Of a DNA stretch of 64,000 bases, positions 24,801 through 39,800 are shown in pieces. Position numbers and translations under genes: made by a program. The notes beneath the pieces are model-generated. The model saw nothing but the letters and a program-made list of their open reading frames with translations. It made no database searches and was not told the origin of the DNA. Origin of the DNA: Pterois miles (Eukaryota; Chordata; Actinopteri; Perciformes; Scorpaenidae); NCBI GenBank assembly GCA_947000775.1, contig CAMQGK010000552.1:1286501-1350500 (forward strand), in the 5' to 3' direction. Numbering within the stretch: the stretch's first letter is position 1; every line of letters begins with the position of its first letter.

Positions 24801-27800
24801 TGTGATTATAGCCTGACTGAGTGGGACATTTTACAACTAAACTTGAATGTTTTAGGTTATCAATTTGGACTTAAGATAATTGTAGGATGTGGGGTTGGGA
24901 TGGGACGGTGTATATACCATGCAACTGTAGAAATGTGTCCAACAGTAGAGATTTGGCAATATCGTTTTCGCTGTGGTAGTTATTGATGTTACGATGTCAT
25001 GAATCCAGCTGCCTGTCAAGGGAACGAGTATTGGTCACACATGGAGGAGGAGAGTGAGGAACCATCCCAACCAACCCAGGACGAGGAAGATCTGTGGTTA
25101 CATGATTACCAGACATTTGCACACTGTAATAGAGTAGTGCAGGAATGAGTCCCAAAACCCGGAAATTTGTTAGCATTTTAGCACTTTTAGCTCCCTCGTC
25201 TGGATGCGTTGGGTTTGTTGAATGAGTTTTTGGTTAGATGCCTGAAATAAGGTCTGTGGTTAACACAAGCTGAAGAGATTTTAACATTTTGTTCTACGAT
25301 GTAAAAGACATCAGGAAATATCCTACTCGCGATTTTTGAAGCTTTTACGGGTCTTAAAAAAGGGAGTTGCTAACAAGTGGCTAAATGACACTGCTAAACG
25401 TCATCACGCCAACTCGTCCACCTTTACAGCCTCGTTGCGTATACTTGCGTTCACGCGACGGTGGTGTAGTTTGATTATAGCCTAAAATTAGCTTTTAACT
25501 TCCGGTGATTGCATTCACACTTCAAAAAGGCTGGTGTTCATTTGTGGAGATTATCTTATGGAACAAAATGTGTAAGTTTCACAAATGTGTTTGCCACAGA
25601 GTTTATTATCTGTAATAATCCCAAACCCAATGGAAAAATCCCGTTGGCTTTTTGTCAAGGGAACAGGGGTGATGCTAACGTACTGGGTGGTTTACAAAAA
25701 TACATCATCCCTGCAACACTCAATTTATTTTGACAGTGTTGTGTCAGCTTTTTTTATTTGAAATCTGAGCAAATCCTGCAGGAACAATCAAGTGTTTTAT
25801 TTTTCTCTTGCTATACTCTAAAATACAAATTCATTCATATTTTTTTTTAATATTGTACTGACTGAAGTCAAGTTGATATTTATTTGCACCTGTTAACCTT
25901 AAAACCTGTAATACCTTTTGAGTATTTTTTTTTTTGAGTATTGTCTCCTGTCAGGCAGAACAGTTACTGTGTTGTGATATACAGTATGTACAATGATATT
26001 AAATTACATATAGCGTAATAGAAGCTTGTGGCCACATCGCCCACCCATAATTGAATGGCTAAATGGTTGGTGTCTTCGGCTTTCTGATCTGAATCAACAA
26101 TAGTCCAGACAGTGTACAGCCCCTTAATGCCGTGAAGCAGCTGCACTCTATGAAAAGAGTTTTGCTCAAGAGCTCCTCATACCAGCAATATGTGGACGTG
26201 CTCCCTTTTGAACTCAATCACGCCGAGGATTACCTAATCACAGAGTGCAGTCAGGCTCTAATTGGGTCTCTCTTGTGTTCTAATTGGTACTCCTCAACCA
26301 CTTGCATGTAAACGAACCACAGTCTCTAGTGTACCCAGACTTCCAGACTCTGGAGAGACCAAACTGGATGAGGCTTGGCCCTGAATTAACTCATGTTTGT
26401 AGATAGGTGCTGTAATGTTTGGAAAAAGTAATACCCAGATGACAGATTGGACCTGTCTGAGGTTCTGGTTAATGCCTCTGGGTTTTGCAGTGATTGATGG
26501 TTCCTGCGTAGACATGATGTCATCCTCTCTGGAACATTTCCACTTGTACTGTAGATGCAAACATGTGGTCCTCACAGCTCTATTTTCATGAGTTTATTAT
26601 TACAGTTGTGAATTGTAGCGGTAGTTGTAACTCTGTCTTTCCTCTTTCAGCAGCGAGCAGCCCTCTAGACAGCCCTCGAAATGTGTCGACCAGTGCCTGC
26701 CTCAACTTTCCATTTGCCCGGAGGTATGTCAGCACTGCTCGCTTGAAGCCTTTTCCCGCATTGGTCAAAATTATTTTATACATTTTTTTGTGTTGATTTT
26801 ATTTTTATTATGCAGTTAATGAAAAGGGAAACACTTAAATTTACAGGTCTGTAATTTTGTAATAATTATTTACAAAGTCTCTTGGAGTTAAATATGTAAT
26901 TTGGTATAGTGTGAGTAGCAATTTCACAAGCAAGAAATTAGAGCTAGAATATACTGGCGTCATTTGAAACTAAAAAAACTTAAGGACACCATTGGTACCA
27001 ACCATGCCATACTAGCTTTTCGGGAAGGAGGATAAATTTTGCATCTAACTTGCACTAAATTCTGGCGAGGTTAAACTCTCATGGTCATTTTCAAAGAGGT
27101 CCCTTGACCTTAAAATGGGTTCTCTGGGTACCCACCAGTCTCCCCTTTACAGACATGTCCACTTTATTATAATCACATGCAGTTTGGGGCAAGTCATAGT
27201 CAAGTCAGCACACTGACACACTGACAGCTGTTGATGCCTGTTGGACTGCAGTTTGAAGAAGAAGAAGAAGAAGATATTCCTTTATTAGTCCCACAGTGGG
27301 GAAATTCAGTTTTACACTCTGTTGTTCACACAGTACATATACATGCGTCAATGGAGAGATGTCAGAGTGAGGGGGCTGCTCCTGACAAGCGCCCAGAGCA
27401 GTTGGGGGTTCGGTGCCTTGCTCAGGGGCACCTCGGCAGTGCCCAAGAGGTAAACTGGCCTCTCCAGCAACCAGTTGGTCTTGGTCCATGGGGGATGGTC
27501 CTTGAACCGGCGTCCTCCGCATCCTAACCCAAGTCCTTACGGACTGAGCTACTGCCGCCCCCAGCTACTGCCGCCCCCGTCATGTTATGATTTGATCATA
27601 TTTTTTTAAATCCTAAATACAGTACCTGTGACGGTTCCTGGACAATATTTGTCTTTGTTTTGTGTTGTCAATTGATTTCTAATAAAAGAAATATGTATAT
27701 ATTTGCATAAACAGCATATTTGTCCACTCCCATTTTGATAAGAGTATTAAATACTTGACAAATCCCTTTTAGATATATTGCAAAAGGTAAAAAATGCACA

Positions 27801-30800
27801 ATTAATTTGTGATTCATTGTCATTAATCATGGTCAATTATGCAATTAATCAAGATTAAATGTTTTAATTGATTGACAGCCCTAATTAATTAATTATTCAT
27901 ATATAATTGGAACTTTGCTTTCCATATATATTGAACTGTATGCTTCATCTCTACATGTAGGTTACACTGCAGAAGCAATTATATGGAATTGATTATTTAA
28001 GTGTATCAATTAAACAGTGCCTCTAGTTCCCCTGTAATTATTTTCTACTTTCCCTATAAATATGAATAAATAAGCTAATTGGAAATTATTTTTAAATATA
28101 TTATTTTACATCAAATAAAGTGTTACCCCAACAGAGAGTCAAGAGTTTTAAAGGGATTTTAGTTGAAGACTTTCTTTTGGTGTTTTCAAAGTTCAAATAC
28201 AACCAAGAGCAGCACTTAATTTGTATTTTTCCCCAAAACCTCTCTTGAGAGAGCAAGTGCACAGTGTGAGAGTATCATGAACTGGTAGTAGTGGCTGGCA
28301 TTTAGTTGTTTCTTTGTCTGGCGTCCCTGCCAAGATTCATTTTCAGGCCACTATTCAAAATAGTTGGATTTGTTTATCAAATCCCACTGACAAGTGGTTG
28401 ATATGACAGAAACTAAAGTCCTTCCCAGTTCAATGTAGCTCTAGTTAACAAACCATTAAGGCGGCACTATTGATCCAGATTTTATTAAAATCACAATATG
28501 GTATACTACAACTTTCAAATCACAGGAGGTGCAATATTTGTTAAAGGTGAAATGTATGTCAAACCACCATTTTAAATTCAATATTGTTGCACATCATACA
28601 CATCATATTGTACAGATGTAAATGTTTGTTTGGTGCAAAGAATTTTTTTTATTTTTTTTTCAATGAAAATTATTCTGTGAAAATGATCATACCCTGTAAT
28701 ATAACAAATCATATTGTAATATCAGTTCAAATAACTGCAATTAGATATTTTTTCAAAATCATTCAGCATTCAATGAAAACATTGATTATTGTAATTTACC
28801 AACGTGAACCCAAATGAGCCAAATTCTAATTTTTAAAAAACTGAAATAACCCTAATGCGTACTCACAGTGTGAGGGTTTCCTGTGAGATTGGGTTTGTGT
28901 GTTGGGGCAGAGGCAGACGCTCTGGAAGCTGCAGAGAAACAGCAGCAAGGCGACTGAGGCTGACTCAGCCTGGAGCATTCACCCCCCCCCCCCCCCCCCC
29001 CCCCTCAGCACGATGAGTGCAGCTAGATAGAGGGTACCCCCGAAGCCCACTCACGCATCATTCAACCCAGTTCCCATGGCAACACGCTTGCCTCGCTCCA
29101 GGCATGTGTAGCCTACAAGCGAGGCGTCACCTTGAAGACACTCAAGAACAGTTGTTAAAAACTCATGAGCAGTTCAGGTGCTTTGTCCTTAAGTACAACA
29201 GGAACTAGAAAGGAAAACGAGAAAATGAGCATCATACTGCTATCAAGATGAAAGGCAATAATGAATACATCTTGAATCTTTACATTTTTTTAAAAGAAAA
29301 TAGGGCTGTCAATCCATTAAAATGGCTAATCTTTTTTATCTGTTCAAAATATACCTTAAAGGGAGATTTGCCAAGTATTTAATACTCTTAGCAACATGGG
29401 AATGGGCAAATATGCTACTTTATGCAAATGTATGTATATATTTATTATTGGAAATCAATTAACAACACAAAACAATGACAATTATTGTCCAGAAACCGTC
29501 GCAGGTACTGCATTTATCATGAAAAACATGCTCAAATCATAACATGACAAACCGAAGCCCATCAGGCAGCAACAGCTGTCAGTGTGTCAGGGTGCTGACT
29601 TGACTATGACTTGCCCCAAACTGCATGTGATTATAATAAAGTGGGCATGTCTGTAAAGGGGAGACCCGTGGGTACCCATAGAACCCATTTACATTCACAT
29701 ATCTTGAGGTCAGAGGTCAAGGGACCCCTGAGAAAATGGCCATGACCAATGGATTTTATAGCATTTCTAATTTTATACATCTGTACCTTCACCTTAGCTT
29801 TAACACTGAGCCTAATACATTCGTAAAATTGCAAATTGCTTTCATGCATTTAAAAAAATAGTGGTGTTCAAGCGTGTTATCACGTTAACTTTGACAGCCC
29901 TATGAGAAACCGTCACAGTTTGGACATACTAATGCATTCATACCCCGTTCTACAGGCAATCGTATGATGTTCTATGTGTGATAAGTTCTTCTGCTTGCAA
30001 ACAACATGTCAGACGCTATAACACGTAACCTTTAGTTGTTGTTTTGCCACTTCAGTTTTTGTGTGTTTTATATTATATGCTGGAACTGGGGAGAAGATCT
30101 TTTCTCTGGTCATGCCTTTAAGTGAAGATTTGTTTCTGTTATGTAAACTATATCCTCAAATTAATTTAGTTTTGCTTGCTTGCGTGTATCTGGGCAAATG
30201 AAAGCTGGCAAGGGAGGCAACGTTGTCAGTACTAATCCCTCAGCTGAATGCCAGGGGTCACACAATCACTTACGCAAGACTCCCAAAACTCACAGAAACT
30301 CTGTTTTTTCCTCTTTCTCTGTATTGCTGTCGTGATCTCAGTCACTTGGCTCGCGCCGACAGGTAGCTTCTTTTGATATTCTTTACACCCTGTCTGTTGC
30401 CTTTAAAAGCTTTCTATGTGCGTTTCACAAATGCTCCTCCTAGAAACAGTCTGTTATATGTGAAGCTTATAGCTGGCTTAAAGAGCTGCTTTGAATCAAG
30501 TGAGGACACAGAGAACCCTGTTTATATATGATTTGGATAAAGAGACAGTAATTTCATGCTCTTGTAGTCACAGGACTCCTCCGTTGCCTGTTATGTAAAG
30601 AGCTTCACATATGAATTGCTAACTAATGCCAATGCTGCCGAGGCTTATGTAACATGCATGTCCGTTTCTCTCAGAGCTGAGGGCCGGAGATGGTCCCTGG
30701 CATCCCTCCCCTCGTCTGGCTATGGAACCAACCCGCCGAGCTCCACTGTCTCGGTAAGTCATCCCAAAACATGTCACCGTCCTCCCCGGTCGATAGATGG

Positions 30801-33800
30801 TGGCCAGGCAATTCTAACACCTCGCTCAGCCCAAATAGCACATTCGTTTATGCAATAAGGGACAGCGAATGCCAAGTCCCAGATGACAAACCGCTAATTG
30901 TTTTCCTCCATCATCTGCTTGAATTAGTCATTCTCGCAGTCTGTGGAGCTCAGTGTTAGCAAAATTACACACAGTCTGCGTGTATGCATGTTAAGGAGGA
31001 GATGAAGTAAAGCCGTCACTGTTGGAGTTGTTAAAGTGACATTATTTTATGTCGGCTTTTCAACAAAACCTCACACATTAACATTACTGAGACCTTGTTT
31101 TGTTATTTCTTTTTAACATCAGCTGGTAATTGTGTTAACTTGGCCTTAAAGCTGATGTTTTTGTATTTGAAAAGCTGATTTCCTGAATTACTTGAAGCGT
31201 TTAGGGAGAATAAATGTTAGGAATCCACTAGGGATTGGATGGTTCAGAAAATTCATGGTTCGGTTCATGGTTTCGGGTCACGGTTTTCAGTTCATACAGC
31301 AGTAAAGCAGTGAATTTCTCCACTGTGGGACCAATAAAGGAATATCTTATCTAAACAGTATTTATGGTACAGCAAGGAGGACAATTTCCAATTTCAATTT
31401 GAACAGCTTTTCATTTATTCACCAAAATAAGTCAACTCTCAATTCCTGTTAATTTTGAAGATTTAGTGAATATACTATATCTGCATATTATTTTGTTAGT
31501 TATATTTGGTTTTACAAAGTTATGAAAGCAATGTTTAAGTGTAGCCTGATGTTGCCTTACGCAAAACAGAATGATTCCAGTCACTTCCACACAGTGAGGC
31601 ATACTGCTTATTAATTAAACACTGATATTTGATCGGTATTGGGTATCGGTTGATACACAAACCCCAAGTATTGCTATTGGTATCGGGACTGAAAAAGCTG
31701 GATCGGTGCATCCCTCATAAATATCAAAATATACAGGCTGTGAAAGCATTTTTCAGACCAGGATTTTACATAAAAGATTATATCAAAAAGACATTTTTGA
31801 GATATATATATAAAGCTGTAATGGTATTGGTTTTCAAAATTATGTAATGAAACAGCTAGAGCTGCAACAGTAATCCATTAATCAAGTAGTTGTCAACTAT
31901 TAGATTAAACAACAGCTATCAGTTTGATTAATCGAGAAAAAAAAATCGACATATTTATCGACAATGAAAATAATCTGCAGTTGCAGCCCTAGAAATAGCA
32001 TTCAGCTGAGTCTGCGGTGAAGTCTGCCTGTGTGCAGTTATAAGGAAGTTTAGGGGGTAGACCCGGGTGCAGACCCAAAGGTCAGTGGGAACAAAAGGGC
32101 TTTTTAGTGGCCCTTACTACCCTCTTCATACAACAGCATTAGACAGAGACCTCACAGATGCCGTCCCTCTGTCCCTCTTCTGTTCAGGACACATGGGCCA
32201 CACAATCTAACAGACTGCTGGCAATGTGCACCGTGTCCCATTCAGTTTGAGAAGACACTCAGTGCCTCAGTAGAGATTGAAAATAACTTATTTCTGTATG
32301 TAACGATGCCTCTGTGGGCCCTTGTTTACACCATTTCTGGAAGAGATGCCGTAACTATTGGCTAGAGAGGGGTTAGCTTCATCTTTCACTCTTTGACTAC
32401 TATTCTAAATTCTTACACCAGCGAAGTTTATTTGCCACATTTAAATCCCCCACAGGTGTGTTGGTCGGGCTTATGTCGGCTTCTTGTTGGCACAGAGTAA
32501 CACTATGCTGCCGCTGTCATAAACTAGAAAGAAAATATGAATATGTGGGTGAAATATTGTTAACAGCCAAATGTTGGTTTAAAGGTGCTATATGGAATAA
32601 TTTAACATCAATAAATTATCACCTCATTCGTTTAAATGTTGTAAACCGCCCTTCAGATCTGCTTGTGGTTTTTAGCCGTAGTGAACAGAGTGATGCCATT
32701 GAGAAGGCAGGGCCGACAAATAGCAACATCCTCTTTGCAAAAGGAAGTAGCAGGGTTTAATGGAACTGTGATCTTGAGTTTGACAAACAAGATGCTAAAT
32801 TTATCACCATTTTAAATTTGTCTTGGGCTTAACTTGGTGTCGCTAATTATCAGCTTTGACAACCATGGCTGGATTAGTTCGGTTTAGGAAACTGTTAGTG
32901 GTACATCCCGATACTTTTTTATTTCAGTCTCTACGAGGCCTTTTGAGTCCAAGGACTGTATAAATAAACCTTTTTTTTCAATATGCAGACGTGCAGAATT
33001 ATTAAATAATCAATCATTGGTCTTTTTAGTTAATTAGTTTTGTTCTGGGTCATGTGACATAATTACACAAAAAAGTGTAAAGTTTTCTTTTGTCTTTTGT
33101 TTTTAAACTCTGTGACAGCAGCTTCACCACATTAAACTCACTAAACAAGACCTAAAGGCCAAAATGTCCGTCTGAATTTACCTGAACAACTGTCATTATC
33201 ATTTATGTAATTATCAAAAGTATCACAGGTTGGCTAAAGAGATGTTAAAAGTGGCTCCTGTGTTTGGCTAAAATACCATCAGATGAATCTGAAGGCAACA
33301 AAACTACTTAGTTATTTTTAGTGTGAATATCATGGTTTGGCTTAAAATGACAGTGATACTGAAACGAAACAAAAGTCCAGTGTTTGCAATGTAGAAATGA
33401 AATCATTCTTGACTGATGGGTCGCTCTTTGTCTGCAGTCCTCCTCATCCTCCCAGGAGCGTCTTCACCAGCTTCCCTACCAGCCGACTCAAGATGAGCTG
33501 CACTTCCTCTTCAAACACTTCCGCAGCACAGACAGCATGACCGACGAGGATGGGCGGCCCTCGACGGTCATACGGCCCCGGTCTCGGAGTCTCAGGTAGC
33601 TAATCCTGATTCCACCTTGCCCTGGAATGAGTCTTCTCACCAAAAAGATTGTTACCTTCTATAATGCTACGTAATGATTTTAGGAAAACATTAATGCAAT
33701 CCATCTTTCAGAGGTTGTAGCAGGCTCAGTTTTAAAGCTAGAGTGAACATAGATCCAAGGAAACTAACCTAAGAGCTAAAGAGTCTATTGGTACCAACCA

Positions 33801-36800
33801 TGTCATACTAGCTTGAGAAGGAATTTAAACACTTAAACTAACTTTTGCTGAGGAATAACTTTTTTGGCCATTTTCAGAGGGGTCCCTTGACCTCTGACCT
33901 CAAGATATGTGAATGTAAATGGGTTCTCTGGGTACCCACCAGTCTCCCCTTTACAGACATGCCCACTTTATGATAATCACATGCAGTTTGGGGCAAGTCA
34001 TAGTCAAGTCATAGTCAAGTCAGCACACTGACACACTGACAGCTGTTGTCTGTTGGGCTTGAGCTTGCCGTGCCATTTGAGCATGATTTGCCATTCTTTT
34101 TTGTTGTTAATTGATTTCCAATAAGAAAATTATACATACATTGGCATAAAGCAAGCATATTTTCCCACTCCCATGGGATGATAAGAGTATTAAATACTTG
34201 GCAGGTCTCCCTCTGAGGTTCATTTGCAACACACAAAAGGATGTGATTAATTGCAATTTATCACTGACAATCATGCAATTTAATCACAATTAAATATTTT
34301 AATCGACAATTATTATTTTTTTGATTGACAGCCCTAATTTTACCTTTTTAAAGTGTCTGTTTTTACGCCATAGATCTACGCAAAGAAGGGGAAGTGTTAG
34401 TGGGTTACACTTGTGTTCACCACTTGTGTATTCCCATCATAAGCACTTCTTTTACAACCCTGTCTGAACCAAGCCATAACATCTGTTTCACACACTATTG
34501 TGTCTTGGCTCGTCATTGAACTAATGAAATTGATATTTTATACAGATTAAATGCAGTAATTCTTCCTGCAGTAAGAAGCGTGTTTTGCACTGCTCATGAG
34601 GTCCTTGGTGTCATTATGTACTGGTAGACTGTCAGATGTCAACATGTCTGTGCTTCAGTATGTCCAACACAAATTCACAAGCAAACACAGCATTTGGCAT
34701 CTGAAGTGCCTCTGACGGATCACACATGCCTATTGGCCGACAGGCAGGTGGAGCTCTGACTGTTGAGCTGTGTGCTTTTGACAACTTTTGTCTGTTGGCT
34801 CTGCTCTGTGCTGTTTGCGCGATGGCTGAGTGCTCTGTGTTCTGGCACCATGGTGTGCCGTGCGTGGGCATGGTAGCTAACAGAGCGCCTCAGGGATCTA
34901 GCTGCTGAACTGTAGTTAAAGGGTGGGGGTGGATTGGGGGGGGGGGGGGGGGGGGCTGATGCAGAGAGCCATGGTGAGCTGCAGCAGTGTTTGTTGGGCA
35001 GCAGCCATCCAGCCTAACAGAGGCGTCTTTCATCACAAAAAAAGGCTTAGGCAGCCTGTTTGCATGTGATAGGTTTCCCCTCCATCTGTTCTATTTGAAG
35101 CTTCATCAAGTGAGATTAGTTTTGTCTCATCGGTCTAAATGCTGAAGTGGCGTTGCAGTAAATGACTAATTGAGTGATGTTGATGATTCATACTGTTTGG
35201 CCAGAAGAAAACCTCTGCTGTTGGTGTAGAAACATCAAAACTTGACAGTGAAATCTGCTCCGTCTCTTTACACCTTAAGAGCTACCAGAATCGAATATTG
35301 GCTCACAGCGTTGCTTTTGGCAGGTTGAGATAAAAAAAATACAAGTGTAGATTTTGACCTAAAAAAAACAGTCAAGCTATGATTTTAGAGTCGACTTTTG
35401 GTCATCTCTAGATAATCATGACGGCTTCGATGACATAACCACTTTCACACCCTGCCCTAGCTTAGTGGTATTTACAAATGTATTTGTTGATCAATTAAAA
35501 TACACTAATCTGTTCTTTTGTTTCTGTTGCAGCCCCGGGCGATCGAGTGTCTCCTTTGATAATGAGATTGTCATGATGAACCATGTTTACAGAGAACGTT
35601 TTCCAAAGGTACGCTCCCGAAAACTGTAGCTCATTCTTGTAGCCAACTGTGGTAATGATCAACAACCATATGAGTCCACCCACAGAAATATAATGGACAT
35701 GTGGTGCTGCGTAGAGTACAAATCATAATTACTGGTGCTTTAAATGCCTGAACTGTGTGTTTGTGTGCTTGTTCTCCATGCAGGCCACGGCCCAGATGGA
35801 GGAGCGCTTGTTAGAGATTATCACCCACTGCTCTCCAGACAGCTCCCTCCCGCTGGCTGACGGGGTGCTGGGCTTCATCCAGCACCAGTTGGTCGAGCTG
35901 GTTAGAGACTGCCTGGACAAGTCCCAGAAAGGCCTGGTTACTTCCCGCTACTTTGCAGAGCTGCAGGAGAAGCTGGAGAAGCTGCTACACGAGGTGGGGG
36001 AATCAGCCAGCTGATTGGGGTCCAGCAGGACTGATGAGGAAATTAAATGGGTCAGAATGGGTTTGATAGTTGCACAAAATATACACAGCATACAATTGTA
36101 TGTTACAGCTCTCAGCATCAGCTGATGAGCTACAACATGTAAACTCTTTATCTTGACACGCAGATGTTATGAAAGTGGATTGATCGAACCAGGGCGAAAT
36201 GTGCAATCAGGCACGTTGCTCAATAACCGTCTGATAGCTAAAGGCACACACAATAGATGTGGCTGTGGAAACTGTCAGCGATGGTGAGAGGTGCTTTTGT
36301 CACAGATCTTATCTGTGTTGTGATAAAATGTTCGTTTCTATAGCAACCTCTCCCCCTGTTCCTCTGCATGCTGTCAGACAGAAGGCACGGCCGACTCGCT
36401 GCACCTCCAGCTGAACCAATAAGTCTGTTCCCATACAGTGGAACAAATGCTGTTATACATACACGCAGGCACATGCAAACCTGAAGCCTCACTTTGTGTG
36501 CCGAGGCCACTTTGTTTAAAGAGTGTAGCGGTTTCAAGGATAAAACTACATTTTATTTCATCTAAATTCTCTCTCTTAATCTGCGGTTTAATGCATGTAG
36601 TGATACAACTTACTTTCAGTTTTGTAAAAGCTGCAACATTTAAGTTTTAAACACTTATTTACTGGTAGCTCTTGCCTTGGAGATGTCCTCTGGTGTACAG
36701 AAAGTGACTTTGTGCTTTTGGGCAGCAAATATTGAATAAACCTCTTTGTGCACTATCCTCTGATCTTTGTAACAAAAGTAGCTTCATGGAAAACTTTTCC

Positions 36801-39800
36801 ATAGCATACAGGGGACTTTTATGTATTTGTCAACCTCCGGTCATTGCCTACATGCCTGTTACCTCAGCTGCTTCTCTCAAGTGTGCAACTATATGGTTTG
36901 ACCTCCACACAGTTTGTACATAGCTGAGGATTTTTTACTTTGTTACCATGAACAGTGAATGTTGAAGAGAGCCACCTACATCAAGAGAACACGTGGTGTA
37001 TTACTTAAAGGTATACCATGCTGCAATTCTAGCTTACAGTATGTAAACAACATTCAAAGTTGGCCCCTCCTCCCCGGCTCAGTGAGCGAGAGAGAGCAGC
37101 GGTGGTCAAGCAAGCTAGAGGGTGACTGAAGAGAGGGAGCGGCGTTAGCAAAAACAAACCGTAGACTATGAAATATGGATGTAGTCTCTGTGACGTCACC
37201 CATAGCTTTCTGAAATGCCTTTGCGAAGCTCAAAGTGGGTGGCTCTGCCTGTCGCCATCTTTGCAGTGATGCCACAGCCGAACTCCCGTCTGAGGAGCTG
37301 AGGTGTGCCTGGGTGACACGGCAGAGCTGGCAGCTCACAGCTAGCGACCTGGTACAGTACCAACCTGTCACTCGAAATGGCCGCTCTCTTAATTATGTAT
37401 AACTTCAAGCCTTCTTTATGTATGAAATGGTTGTGTTATATAAAAATTCACCCCCATACAGTCATGAGGAGAGATATTAGCTACTGGTCTCTACCTATGC
37501 ACCCAATGCCCAAAGGCTGACGCCCAGAAACATGCCAAACACAGCAAAGCAAAACAAGAAGAAAAGAGAAAATCCAGGCAGGGGCTGCAGGGTCTCTGCA
37601 GATACATGCACCACCACACGCTTTATACATAGTGGATCATAAGTGATGATTTAAAGGGCTTAGTTTTTATGAGTCTCTATTGTTTTTAGGGAATTCCTTC
37701 ATGTTATACTGTATTTTTTTAAACCAACAGCTGACTTAAAACTTGAGTATGTGAGGATCCTGTGTTTAAATAGCCGGACACAGCTGTTTGAGGAGTTGGC
37801 CTTGTGACTTTCTAGTAACATAACTGTCTTTCTCACACTTCTGCATTATGACATTCACATTGGATTGTGGGTCTGTCTTGACCAGAGGGTGACACCAAAA
37901 CACATATAAAATCACGTGGGTAGTTTTCTCAACAACTAGGAACTTTGGAGAAAGAAAAAAGGAATAGTTTGACATTTAGAGTAGCTGGTGGGCAAATTTT
38001 TGTTACCTGGACAGAGCCAGGCTACTAGTTTCCAGTCTTTATGCTAAGCTAAGATAACCGTTTACTGACTGCAGTCTTATATTAAACAAACAGATGAGAG
38101 TGGTGATGATCTTCATAGTTGGTGGTTCAGGCTGTACATGCATATGACTTGGACACAAGTGCGTAGTATACCATGCAGCCAGTGTGTCACTAGTACACAC
38201 CGTCACACCAATCTACAAGAAAGGCTGTGGATTATTCATTGAGACTCCACCCACTCACCCAGTGATTAGTCTAATAATTCCTCTTGGTCTGAAGTGATAT
38301 CTTCTATGACGCATTTCTGTCAGGCAGCGTCTTTTCATATTTCTCTTAATACCGTACCCATCTGCTTTGAAGTCACTGTTTTTTATATATTTATATTTCC
38401 TGTTGCAGAACTAAGCAGTGCTTCTGCAACGCTTTTTTTTTTTTTTTTCAGGGGTGGAAAAGTGTGTTCCCCCCTTTGATCAATTATTTTCCACTGACGC
38501 AACTAAGCCCTCATGACACAAGAGGTTCACTTCCTTTTTGCACGACCAATTTTCTCATTTTGTAACCATTTGATTTGCTTAATAAAAATACACATGATGT
38601 AATGTGTTTGATTCTTTTAATTATAGATTATCCATGATGCATATATGCCATCTTTTATCTCAAAATGTGCCAAAATGGAAATTAGTTTCCCCTTTTGCTT
38701 ATTTTCAACCTCATTTATTACAATTATATTATGTTTGTTATTTTTATATTATGTTTGTTATTTTCAAATTTTTCAAATTTCATTTGAAGAATTTGATTTT
38801 AATATATTTCCACAGTGCAACAATTTGTGCAGAAAATGAAGGGTGTGCACTGTTTTACATAGCGCCAACATCGTATCTATCTATTTGTATTTTCTGATTT
38901 TAAAGTATGATTTTTTTAATCTGTGTTGATGTGTTTTGTCCTCTGTTGGGCATTTTGTAACGTGCCATAAATAAACTGAACATTTTTTGCCCTTGCTCCC
39001 GTACTGTTTTCCAGGCCTACGAGCGCTCTGAAAGCGAGGAGGTAACCATCATCATCCAGCTGGTGAGGAAGATCCTCATCATAATCTCACGACCAGCTCG
39101 CCTCCTGGAGTGTCTGGTAAGATGAGGAGGAGAAAATCTCTTCCTAATTGAAAATGAGATTACTTTGATCAAAACGAGTAGAAGTCAGTTGATGTTAAAG
39201 TAGGACTAAAATGAGATTCAGACCTCACTTCTCTCTTAAAGTTCAAGACAAGAAGCTGATGATCTTTGTAGGAGGACAATATACTACTACTACTAACAAT
39301 AATAATACAATATACTAAACCTTCACTACATTCCCCCGTCAGTAGATAAACGTCCCAAATGAAACAGTTGTCAGTGAGGACTATGGATTATTGAGTTATC
39401 AGGACATTGTCTCTGCACAAACATATTGTTGAGCTTTTAAATTTAATTTTTAGATGTTTTGAGCATCACTAATTTATAAGGATGCACCGCTCCAACTTTT
39501 TCAGTCGAAACTGATAGCTGGGTATCAGCCGATCCCGAGTGCTGATCTGATATCGGTGTTTAATTGATCAACTGTAGCCTCCTGTGTGGAAGTGACTGAG
39601 ATCGTTCTTGATTGTACTTAACATTATGTTTCTAACTTTGTAAACCAAAATGTAACAAATAAATACATAGACATAAAATTACTGAATTATTAATGCTAAA
39701 AATAATGAATCATTCACCACTAATTTTGTAAAAAAAAACAAAAAAACAAAAACAAAACAGAAATTACAAAAGGCAAAATAAGTGTAAACCTTTTTTATAC

